A stretch of DNA of 64,000 nt from positions 3,515,001-3,579,000 of the forward strand of contig JARFJB010000379.1 in NCBI GenBank assembly GCA_036346205.1, written 5' to 3'. A model generated the notes under the pieces. That model saw only the letters and a program-made list of their open reading frames with translations, ran no database searches and had not been told where the DNA came from. This DNA comes from Vesta saturnalis. Its lineage: Eukaryota > Arthropoda > Insecta > Coleoptera > Lampyridae. A program made the position numbers and the translations under genes. Of this stretch, positions 43,883 through 55,521 are shown one piece after another (within the stretch, counting starts at the first letter, position 1; every line of letters begins with the position of its first letter).

Positions 43883-45172
43883 CTAAGCCATGATGAGATT
43901 TTTCGGAGATTCCGATCTACTGTCACGTGGTCGTGATTTTATCGATTATTGGCCGTTACTTGCAAAATTATGAACTATTTATTAGTTCCGGACTTCTGAA
44001 ATGTAAATAAATTGTAGCGTTTTTCATCCTTTTACGTATTTGGAAGTAATTCAAAATTTTTACGAATGGTAATCGCATTTAGAAACCCTATTTTGATAAT
44101 GGAAAGCAATTTTTAGTTTGTTTATTAAGCTTAGATGGGAGTTTTAAATTAAGATTTGATTTACATATTGGTATCGATAGGTAGTGCAATCCCTTTTACT
44201 AAGTTTGTTGAGAATTAAGTAGTTTTTTGTAAATAATAGTTGTTCGTAATTTTGTAGATATCATTAAATATAGTCATTTATGTCAAATTGCGTCATTGGA
44301 AAATTACCGATTACATTTAAATTATTACTTTGTATTCAAATATAGTGTAGAAAGCAGATATCGCAGTTCTTAAGAATGTTTTAGGCGACAGATCTCGATA
44401 AAATGTTTGGTCTTAAACAAAGACTTTCGCTTTAGATTCGAGGCGTTAAGGGCTAGCGTCACAATGAAATCATTAACTCAAGGGATATCAATTAAGTTTC
44501 AAAACAAACCGCTTATGTTGTGTATTTTTCTGATGCATTTTTTAAGTTCGGGTTACGAACTAAATTCTTTTGGCGCAATTTAAAATTTAAGTAATAAATT
44601 GTTATGATTGGTTAATTAAAAGGTAAGGGAGATAATAGGAAGTTGGCTGAAACTGAAGGAGGTTGAAATCAGTCTTAGGTTAGAGAGGCAGTGATGTAGA
44701 CTCTCGTTATCGAGGCTCTGTCCGCGTACTCGAAATATGTGTTGGAGGTAGAATCTTCTCGTGTTTAGGTAGATTCCTGTTAACCCTTCAAGGGGGATAG
44801 TGCTTAGAGTCACCCATCTCGGAAGAATAATACACTATCGTATACCGGTGTCAATGATTGGCAGTTTCGAGTTCAAAGAATGTGGTTACGTTATTATAAG
44901 TTTTTGTTATGAACGAATAAGTTCAAAGGTAAATATGTAAAATTTTGTCTTTATCTATGTAGAACTGATGTAAATTCTAAATATAATGAGATTACAATCA
45001 AATTATTTATGTTAATGGAATGTGAGCCTGCAATATCACAAGGATTCACACATACTAAGGCAACTTGACTAATATGAAATTACTATAAGTTTTTGTTATG
45101 AACGAATAAGTTCAAAGGTAAATATGTAATTAAAAATTATTATTAATTTTATTAAATACATAAATAAAGTTT

Positions 45173-45241
45173 ACCTCGTAGATTTGAACACGACCTGTAC
45201 CTTGCTAGAGTACCGCGCTAACCAACTGCGCCATCAAGGTT
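45173..45241 (-). pseudogene. tRNA-like sequence, degenerate
   Basis: The minus strand carries acceptor 5' strand, D arm and anticodon loop CTAGCAA intact. Bases are deleted in the T-arm, where CGTAGATTTGAACACGACC replaces CGAGTAGGATTTGAACCTACGACC, so the cloverleaf is broken. Confidence 0.7.
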
Positions 45242-45281
45242 CAAGCCCCAATCGATGTAAATGTTGTCTTTATTTATTTAG

Positions 45282-45332
45282 CGCGGTACTCTAGCAAAGT
45301 ACAGGTCGTAGGTTCAAATCCTACTCGAGGTA
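45282..45332 (+). pseudogene. Partial tRNA-like sequence
   Basis: Only the region from the second D-stem strand (GCGC) to the 3' end remains. Its anticodon loop is CTAGCAA and its T-arm is perfect. It is preceded by TTTATTTATTTA in place of the 5' part. Confidence 0.7.
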
Positions 45333-45469
45333 AACTTTTATTTATGTTACTATAAGTTTTTGTTATGAACGAATAAATATAAGTAATTTGACTGTAATCT
45401 CATTATATTTAGAATTTACATCAGTTCTACATACATAAAGACAAAATTTACATCGATTGGGGCTTGAAC

Positions 45470-45543
45470 CTTGGTGGCGCAGTTGGTTAGCGCGGTACTC
45501 TAGCAAAGTACAGGTCGTAGGTTCGAATCCTACTCGAGGTAAA
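45470..45543 (+). tRNA. tRNA-like sequence, anticodon AGC (best-preserved copy)
   Basis: The acceptor is ACCTTGG/TCGAGGT with two wobble pairs. The D stem is GCGC/GCGC and the anticodon stem GTACT/AGTAC with loop CTAGCAA. The T arm GTAGG-TTCGAAT-CCTAC is perfect, and the discriminator is A. A and B boxes are intact. It lies within the expanded U2 copy. It could be transcribed, but its place in a repeated unit with decayed sisters argues for a mobile or duplicated tRNA-derived sequence. A scan with tRNA covariance models would decide. Confidence 0.6.
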
Positions 45544-46394
45544 CTTTTATTTATGTATTTATTAAAATTAACAATAATTTTTTATTTATGTATTTAATAA
45601 AATTAATAATAATTTTTAATGTGGTTACGTGTTTACTGCTAGTGCGAACCTTATTCCTTTTGGATGAATATCGCCTTTCTGGTGGATTATTTGTAGAGGT
45701 TCCGATTATATGTTTGTTTCGAGAACATAGCTGGCCATGATAAAGAACAAATTAGCTGTATATAGTGATGCTTTAATAAGTTTTAAGTAATTTGTGTATA
45801 TATATATATATTATCGTCAACCAGATAAAGAAGTGATCGTAGAGTATGGTTTTGGCTTAAATTTTGCCGTTAATGAAGTTGGCGTAAATATCAATTAAAG
45901 GAGTTATTGGTTCACGTCGATTAAATGTCGAAAGGTCCATTGCCGTGCCGTTGTGTAAAAGAAGAGGAAGTTCGATCGATTATTTTGGTGTATTGTGAGG
46001 TAACTATATTTTTCGAATACATGCGTTGGTGATTTTAATAAACTGTTTGTTTGTAATCATTTAGACGAATAAATATGCCTTGTTTGTTGATTTAAGTAAC
46101 GTTTAGATATCAATTAATTACATAAAGCGTATTTATTCGTACATCATATGGTGTTTTTCTGTATTTTATTTTGATTTCGCTAGCTAAAATTACGTATTAC
46201 CGATTGTCAAATTTATGTGTTCAACAAAATTATTATTATTGCAACGATTTATTTTTGGTGTTATTTAGTTAAAATTTTAAGGTAGATAAACTTGAGTTCT
46301 CTGAGCTTGCAAGACTCAATCGACATTAGCTTTATTAGAAATTCTACGATACCAAAATTTAGGTCAATGTGTTTCGGACAAATTACCTGTTGTG

Positions 46395-48430
46395 TATTTT
46401 AATTTTTATTAAATTTAAATATATGTATAGTGTTTATTAAGTGAGTGTTTTTTTGAGTGTACACATTTGTAATCTGAATCTTTTACCATAACGTTGGTAT
46501 ACTACGTTTATTCAAAATTTAAAAGTTTACACGTTTTTGATTGCATCCAGTTATTGATGATTTACTGAAATTATAGTTTTACATAACTTTACGATGGCCA
46601 TTTTTTTTGTGCTGATTTATTATTTAAATCAAGTCTTCAAGTAGTAATTTGCGAGATAATTAGTCATTTTGATCTGGTTGATATAGTTGAAGATAAGTTT
46701 TAATAGACATACCGTAACGTAATTATAAAGTAAATAGGTCGTTGACGTTGACCGAACAGCTAGCTCATTTGCATGCCAGTGATTGTTTTACGAGTAGTCG
46801 CAAATTTTTTTTGAAGTAACTTTGATAGGAATCAGCATACAGATTGTGGACGCTGTAGTGTCCGAGTTTGCTAAACAGGTAAGCCAATTTGTTATGGCAG
46901 CTGTGTATTTTCCCGAATTTAGGTAATGCATCCCTATATCGTCGTAAATTTGAGAACTTTATAAATGTTCGGTCACGTTTAGTTTTGTTGTGACGTATTT
47001 TTCCTTTCGAATTTAATAATTAATTTCCGTATTGATCAGCTGTTTTTGGATATTTGAGCCATTAATTTGGACGTGGAAGTTTATATTTAATGAGTTTTAG
47101 TTTTATTATCGCAATTTTGCGGCTTTTATATGAGGCTTAAGATTTTATTGAAGTTTGGGTGAACTTTGCGTAAATATTTTTGGAGTAGAATTTTCACGGA
47201 GTAGAGTATTTTGTTTTTGAGTGAAAATTATGGTTTCCTGTTCGACCATTATTAAGATCTAGTTCATGACGCTTTCCTGCTATAAATGTATTTAACAGGT
47301 GGCGCCTTTTTTGACTTTTTGGAGTTGTGACGAGGGCCGTTTTGCAGCATTAAGTAAGAACACTAGTGACGTCTATGAGTATTTCAAAGAGGACATTCAC
47401 ATATAAATAGAAAATATGAATATGGTGTCAGTTCATGCCCTAAAATAATTGTACCATCTTTTTTAATAATGTTTTTGGTTTAATTTAGTAGGTATACATA
47501 ATTTATTAAAAACGTATTTTACAGTTATTTCTATTTAAACAAATTTTAAAATATTTACAAAGATAAACTTGCAATGTTTAATCTATGGAATAAAAATAAA
47601 TAAGACATTTATTTGGTTTCTAAATGTATTGTATAACACTGTTTGTCCCGGACCTACTCACTGATACGTATTAATCTTATAGTTCTATTGTAAATGACTT
47701 AGGGTGTTCTTACTACTTTGGTACCATGACGAATTGCATTTATTAATGTTATACCGCAATATTCGAAGATGATTAAATGGTTGTATAGCGTGATCATAAA
47801 TGGTTGTGATTAATATTTTTTAAGTTAGTGTCACATAATTCATGTAAATAATAATAAATTTGAAAAGCTTTTATTTGTTTCACGTTCAAATTAAAACATT
47901 TTAATCAAAGTGTACAATCGCAGACAATATAATTACTACCATTTTATGATCACCCACGTATTTTAAACTATCCTAATGCCTTGATTGACAAATACCTACT
48001 CTTTGACAATCAAGGCCTAACGTTATTAAGGTACATATTTTACATAATTATAAACATAAATTTAAAAATACTATTTACAAATTCGTTAAACATATGAAAC
48101 TATCCTAGAGTTATTTTTAAAAATAGAAATGTGTTGTTATAATTCGAAATAGGTTCCTAATCAAATATTAGTTTTTGTCAACGGTTTATACACCAGTCGT
48201 ATAATAGTTAAGATATATTATTACGTTAAATAATGACAAAAACATTACTCAGTCAGTATTTAATTCATTGTTAGTGATTATATATTAATTAAGATAGAGA
48301 AATGTAAGAAAAGTAGTGGAAAAAAAATTAAAAAATGCACACGTTTGGTCTAACGAAGTCATCATTGTTTATTAAAAGTTTTTACACAGCACATACCAGT
48401 CACTTCAACAATCCATTAGATAGTTTCTTT
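46395..48430. other. Intergenic / 3' flank of the DOMON gene
   Basis: AT-rich. A good plus-strand donor (AAACAG|GTAAGC at 46877-46880) could end a non-coding first exon, but no coding exon follows in the window. The part nearest 48430 should hold the 3' UTR of the minus-strand DOMON gene. Confidence 0.4.
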
Positions 48431-49180
48431 TCACTTGGGCTTATTATTGTAGTCTACGTAAACTCGAACTACTTCTCCCGAATACTTTCGTTGAGAAGGC
48501 ATAAAGTAAAAATCAGGTTGCATATCTGGTGGTCCTCGATGCCTATCATACGTAGTTCTGGGTAAAGATAGTGTATTACGTTCTAAATGGCCGGGGGAAT
48601 AACTTCCACGTGGGCGTTGCAAAGATCTCGTATCTCCCATATGTGTTGGACTATGCAGGGGGACACTTGGTGGTCGATTTTGGGGTCGTCCGCCACGAGC
48701 GTGGTTTTTTGTCGGAAGTGTTTCACTACGGTTGTGGCCATTAACTGGTTTTTCTTGACGTTCAAATGTTTCAAAAGCATAGTTTGTATTTGCTGTTGAG
48801 TAATCCTTCCATGCCGAATTATGAAGTAGATGATCCTATAACAAATGTAGGTACATCAAGGTTTATTGTTTATTTTTATTTATATTTAGCAAAAACGTGC
48901 TTTTGTGCATTGCACTGATTTTGTGCATAAAATAACGTGTGTAAATAAATGTGTACATATTCTGGATGTAAAGAAATAGACAGAGAGTAGAGCAATATTA
49001 CCAATACCAAATTATCAGCGAAATAACTTACCCCACTAGGCCTATATTGTGGTGATGAACACCATGAGGTTACCATTGTCTGGAACGCTCAAGAGATGGG
49101 AGGGCCCAGTGAGGAAGCATATTAGACCCATGGTAATTTTGCTGATAATAAATCGGATCTAGCTGCACATTGTATACTCT
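48431..49180 (-). CDS. Cytoplasmic-tail exons, probably of the DOMON membrane protein
   Basis: Two exons are proposed. The upstream one (49180-49032) starts after TTATAG and reads RVYNVQLDPIYYQQNYHGSN, then WALPSLERSRQ. Its 3' end before the GTAAGT donor reads WCSSPQYRPSG, but in a different frame, so one base appears to be missing near 49070. The terminal exon (48835-48431) starts in phase and reads DHLLHNSAWKDYS, a Pro/Arg-rich stretch (PPSVPLHSPTHMGDTRSLQR), and ends YSGEVVRVYVDYNNKPK. This is a cytoplasmic, probably disordered tail with a conserved-looking C-terminus. The acceptor phase matches the transmembrane exon at 56633-56461, so I join them across a 7.3-kb intron. The join is inferred. 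Confidence 0.6.
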
Positions 49181-52100
49181 CTATAATAATGTATGAAAGC
49201 GATCAATAAACAAAACATTTTGTACTTAAACTAACCCAGAATTTATCGTGATACAACCCAATTTTTTTTATCTTGCATAAAAGATGAAAAATGTAGGAAT
49301 GTACTTAAATATGTATATAAATATGATCACTATTAATGCGTAATACATTAGATACGTAAATGCACGATTTTTGCAATTCTACGCAATTAGTTTTAAGAGG
49401 TTGTTTAATTTATTATTTTCTGTTTAATATACCGCGTATTTCAGGCAAATGGAATTAATTCAGTATTTCAAGTGTTGTGCATATTTATAAAAAATGCCGA
49501 TACATGTCAATTTTAAAATCTAAAAGACCTTATACAGGGTTGCCCACTTTGATAGTACTTTTAATACTAATTTTAGGGGAAAGACATTTTTTATTCAGTA
49601 TTTCCTTGTTTACAACTTAAAAAATATTTTCGCCCTGTACGGATTTCGGTTTCGTCTGTACAGGACCGTACTCAAATATTTTAAATTGATTCTAGGCCAA
49701 GTTTATTTGACCTTTCACCTACTTAAGTCCACTCATTTAGGAGAAAATAATGTTTTAAAAAAATTCTGTCCGATATTAACCTTCAGTAAAAAAATTATAA
49801 CTATTCAATTGTTGGTAGCAGAGCAACAAAATTGGAGAATGTCATAAAGAAAAGAGCCTTTTATTTATCGATATGTTGTTTTAGAACGAAATTTGTTGCA
49901 AAAGAGCCGCACTGATTTTTTTCTAACGACCACGGAAGAAATTGCAAGAGTCGACTGTTTTAAATGGAGCACTCTGTATATTTTTTCATGAATGAACTGA
50001 TTTTTAAGTTGTCTTTGATTTTTGTTAAATATGTCTTATATCTAAAAATAATAGTTTCCGCGATAATAACCTAAGTTTGAATTATTTTGTTTTTTCGCCC
50101 AATCCTCAAAATAAAATTAAAGGAAGCAACAAACAACAATACTATTTGCATCAGATATTTACTTATTATTATTTTCTGTTGTATAACATTCATTACTAAA
50201 TCAACTTACATAAAAACGAACGGTACAAAACACAAACAAATTAATTAAATAAATAATTTAAAATAATTTCAAACAACTCGCCATTATTTTGTAAACACTG
50301 CCTTACAGGATTTGAAAAACTTGTGTTAATGTCTTTCAAGATTTCGGGCGTGATTGACCTGGAAGCTTGACGTATCCTGTTTTTCATATCGTCTGAAGTA
50401 GGCGGTTCTTGGTATACACGTTCTTTTACATATCCCCATAGAAAAAAGTCGGGGCCTCTTCCAATCCACTTTGAGGATATTCATCGTTTAAGAAGTTTCT
50501 TACTCCAATTCCGTAGTGGAGAGGAGCGCCATGCTGGATCCAAAGGCGTTGACGCATCATTTTGGAATTGGAATAAACTTGAGAATTTAAATGTCTATCG
50601 AAAAAATATGGTCCCACTACGTGCTGACCAACAATTCCACCCCACGTGTTTAACGACCATCCATGCTGACGGTCAACTTGCCTTGTAAGGTAAATATCGC
50701 GGAAACTATTATCTTTAGATATAAGACATATTTAATAAAAATCAAAGACAACTTAAAAAAGCAGTTCATTCATGAAAAATATACAGGACGTTCCATTTAA
50801 AATAGCCGACTTTTGCTATGTATTCCGTGGTCGTTAGAAAAAAATCAGTACGGTCCTTTTGCAACAAATTTCGTTCAAAATCAGCATATCGATAAATAAA
50901 AGGCTCTTTTGTTTATGGTAATCTCCAATTTTGTTGCTTGATTTTTTACTGTATATTGATTTCGGAGAGAATTTTTTTAAAACATTTATTTTTTCCTAAA
51001 TGAGTGGACTTACGTAGGTGAAAGGTCAAATAAACTTGGCCTAGAATCGAATGTGGATTTCACAAATATTACAATTTATAGGGCGTTCCATTTAAAATAA
51101 TTGAGTACGGTCGTGTACAGACGAAACCGGGCTATAGGACTTAAAATATTTTTAGGTTGTAAACAAGCAAAATCGGAATAAACAACGTCTTGTGACCTTT
51201 TCTCCTAAAATTAATATTAACGGTACTAGCAAAAAATGTAGGGCAAGTGGTCAACCCTGTATAGTGTAAACATTTCACCTCTAAATTTAATCCCTAAATT
51301 TTGCAATTGGTAGTATGGCCTATCTATTCAACAATACCAAGGATTAAAATTTTTGCACGTTTTAGCAATAAAGAAATTCATCTGCTTGACGATTAAAAAC
51401 TTTATAATTAATAGTGTTTTATTATCGAAAATACAAACTAATCAATATAAATCAGGAAGATATTGAAAATGAAGACTTTCATCTTGGAAGTAACCTAATT
51501 TTAAATAAACATGTCTTTCTATCTTATTTAACACTTGGGGCGCGATAGACCTAATTGCTAGAGTTATCCTTTATGTCGGCTAGATCACGTGCTTTCGTTT
51601 GATACAACCTACTTGTTACATACGCCCATAGAAAGACGTCTAACGGATTATGGCCTACTGATCGTGGTGGCGAATCTAGCGATCCTTGCCTCCGTATCTA
51701 CTGATGTGGGAATGTTTGTCTGAAATATTGCCGCATTGAGCTGCAACATATAGACCTGCTTGAGTATGAATGTAAGTTTGTCTAAGTTGACCCGATATTA
51801 TTTGGTAACAATGCCAAATAACTAGATTTATTCAAACTTCCGTTAACGAAAAAGACACCAATAGCATGATCTTCACTTATCTCTGCCCACAGATGAACGT
51901 TCTCGGGGTTTATGTTCAGTTTTGAGTATTACCATGGTCGTGAAGAGCAAAAGTGCATTAATCGGAAAATAGAACATAGAACAATTTTTAGTTGGATGAG
52001 ATTGTTATCATTTCTGTACGAAAATCGTTTTGCTGTTACAATGCTCAAGGTTACTTGTCCACATAAAATATCAAACATTATTCCTAATTTGCAATGGAAG

Positions 52101-53683
52101 GTTTTTTCAGTTTGCATGTTCCCGAAACTATTTTTCAATTATACTAATTGTACCTTGGGATAATGGTGGCAAGTCGTGAAACCATTCATCCGATTGCGAT
52201 GAAACTTTAGAGAGTTGTTGTTCGTATGCCGGTTAAGGTTTCTGCGTTATCAATTTTGTAAAAAATAATGTGGAGGGGGAGGGTGATGATCGAAATACCG
52301 GGAAAGGGGAGACCAAACTTTAGTCAAATTTCGTATAACGGGGCTTTTGGGTAAGGGGAGTATTTTTCTTTCAGAAAAAGGTAGAAAAGGGTTATCGATA
52401 CACCAAGAAAAGGGTGTAGCAAAGCGCACTGGGATTGCTAGTTTTTCATATGCATAACTGTATTTATTCCATTTGAATGAAACTCACCGTACAAACATTA
52501 TAGTAGTTTTGATTGATCGACGAATCAAACTGCGCGAAAACGTTGAGATCACACGCATATCGTAAGATACTGTGTTTTCAATTTTGCACGAAAAATTGGG
52601 TTTGAAAAAATCTCGGCAAAATAGGTACCGCGGTTGCTCTTAGTGAAGAATAAACGCAATCGTGTGGTCTACTCTGAGGGTTTTTTGGCGCTTTGCGTTA
52701 CAATTCTGAAGAGTTTCTACGTCGTCATATAACTGTGGACGAGACATGGGTACAGCACTGCACTCCAGAGACAAAGGAACAGACAAAACATTGGACTTTT
52801 GAAGGCGAATGCGCTCCGAAGAAGACAAAGATGGCGAAATCGGCTGGCAAGGTCATGACCACGGTTTTTAGGATGCACGAGGAACACCGCAGACAATGCA
52901 CGATTGCACATGTGCGCAAAAAATGGCGTGACGACAACGGTTTACGGGGTCGTCCAAACAGCTGCTTATTTTGAGGACCTTCGAAATTCTTTTTTTTGGG
53001 CGGCTTAAAAAAGTTGGAGGTACGCTTGTATAAGCGTGCATAAAGCTAAACGGAGATTAACTGATGGCGAGTTAGTGAATTTGCAATTTACTAGAAGTCG
53101 GTATTGGGTAACCCACGAATACACAGTGATAGATAATCAACATGCATTACATTCACAAGTAACCAAGTTTGTGGTAGAAATTTTCCAGAGCATTATGGAT
53201 TACCTCACCATAGACCTTGTAGATCATTGGTTTTAGCACGAGTTTTGACAGATAACGATGCTAGAAAGAAAAGACTACACAAATGCGTGAAAAAAAGCAT
53301 CAAAGCGGCAGCTTAGTTACATAATAGGCTTGTGTGGAGAATACAGCCTCTCTCGAAATAAGATATCCCTGCTCTGTAGGATAGTTATATACGAAGGGAG
53401 TGGACATTCTATTGGAAATCGTTAAGGTAGAAGGCATGATTTCTCTCTGGCTTAAGGAAGCTGGTATGGACAAGGTTATAACCTGCGGCAGAATTGAATT
53501 CCAACGGAGTTACATTGAAGTTTTGCCCGTTACCAGTACGAAAATATGTGAGAAATACTCTACAATAAAAAATGTACAGTGGAAAACACCCTGACCCGGA
53601 ATGTAAATCAATGAAGATACCCTATCGAAGGAGCGGTTTAACTTCATTCTCTGAGATTAAATAAGGGATGTAATAGCCAACAC

Positions 53684-53759
<76 letters not shown>

Positions 53760-55442
53760 AAAGATAATGTAATTTCCTAGTTCAGTAGGCATACAGGTAA
53801 AAACATAATGTGATAATATTTATTACTATTTTATATATTTCGGTTAAACAATTTAAACATCAGAAAAACGTCTACAATAGGAATTAAACATATTTGTTAA
53901 TAATTATAAAACATATGTTAACTTACAATTAAATGGAAAATTACTGGTTAACAAATTAATTGATGACGTGGTGACATAATTGTGAATGGGATGATAAGGT
54001 GATCTATTAAATTATTCTTGAATATATATTCAAGAACCATAGTATAATTACAATATATAGAACTCTAATAACATGATTAACAATATGGTAAACTAAAAAT
54101 TACTAACTACTAAACAAATTGTGACCTCAAATGTGTTTGATTTATACATTGGAATATTGAAATAAAATTATATATATTAGTTACAAATATATTTAAATAA
54201 ATTTCCTTAAATATTTATAATATTATCTAGTTATTATAGTAAATTCACTATATATATTTATATATATATATAAATATAATAATATATATAATTATCTTAT
54301 TATGTATGCACGAATAAGTAAAATCATGCTTATGACTAAACAATTAAACTCATGCGCAATTATTAAAATTACTAATATATACATAACTAATATATTTATA
54401 TATATTAAAATATGAATCGAACTAGCAGTATCAAAATAATTATAACATATTTCTTTTCTGACTAAGTTAATTTAAACTCATGACAGTGTACAACAATTTT
54501 TTACCTACATTTACATGGAAAGACTATTATATCAAAAAGTGACGTTCACAGTTATATAATAATATATATATATTATATTATATCTAAAATGTAATGCTAT
54601 TTTTAGACTATGGACAGATTAAAATAATTATATTTCTTGGCAAAATTTCTCAGATGAGACAGTTGTAAGAGCCTTTTTATTAAACACAAATGTGAAAGTA
54701 ATATCAATTATACTAAAATATTATATACTATACCTATATACGTTAATTTGCATAAATTTGATTGATAACTAATGGTAAATCCAAATCCTTTACTATTACA
54801 AAATTATTACTTTAATCTTGATGGCAAAATTTCCAAAGATAACGTTTACACTTTTTATAATTAAATCAAAATTTAAAGAATTTGTTCAACTTTAACTAAC
54901 AAAAATCGTTGATTGATACATACCAAAATTTACATTTACTACCATTTTGAACCCAAAATTTAAAGGAATTATTAATCTCAAATGTAAAGTCCAAAGTCCT
55001 TGTAAATATACAAACTATTTACTAAAATTCCTTTGTAATAGTAATAAAATTTATATAGGGATCCTTTGCAACCCTAAAAATTATGATACATTTAAATCGA
55101 TAAAATAATACAAAAATACGTTTAGTTACAATTCGTGTTAATAAAAAAATCTTTGATTTGATTATAACAAAAACACAAATTTTAAATATTGGAAAAATAT
55201 TTGATAAACGTTTACTTATGAATATGATGCACATCAAAATTAACAGTAATAATGATTGTAATAATAAACAGGATTTGGAACATTTACCATTACATTATAA
55301 TCAAATTTTGCAAAATTTAAAGTAGTATGTATGTATTTTTTCAATCTGTGTTAAATAAAAGAAAGGCACTGAAGAACTCATCCGAGGTCGAAATATTTGC
55401 CAAAGAAAGTATAATTATTGTTAGATTAGTACCAAAAAATAG

Positions 55443-55521
<79 letters not shown>

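Larger units (their letters stand above)
43883..46394 (+). repeat. Duplicated unit U, copy 2
   Basis: It begins CTAAGCCATGATG and ends TTACCTGTTGTG, as in copy 1, but is not flanked by the 250-bp repeats. It is longer by about 400 bp because the tRNA-like part (44940-45615) is expanded and rearranged, with extra copies of the ATGAACGAATAAGTTCAAAGG and TATTTAATAAAATTAATAAT flanks. Confidence 0.88.

Noticed and set aside
48583..48780. Alternative frame in the last tail exon
   Set aside because: Open, but it ends in a stop before the conserved-looking C-terminus, and its use needs a less likely splice. The Pro/Arg-rich frame joins in phase.
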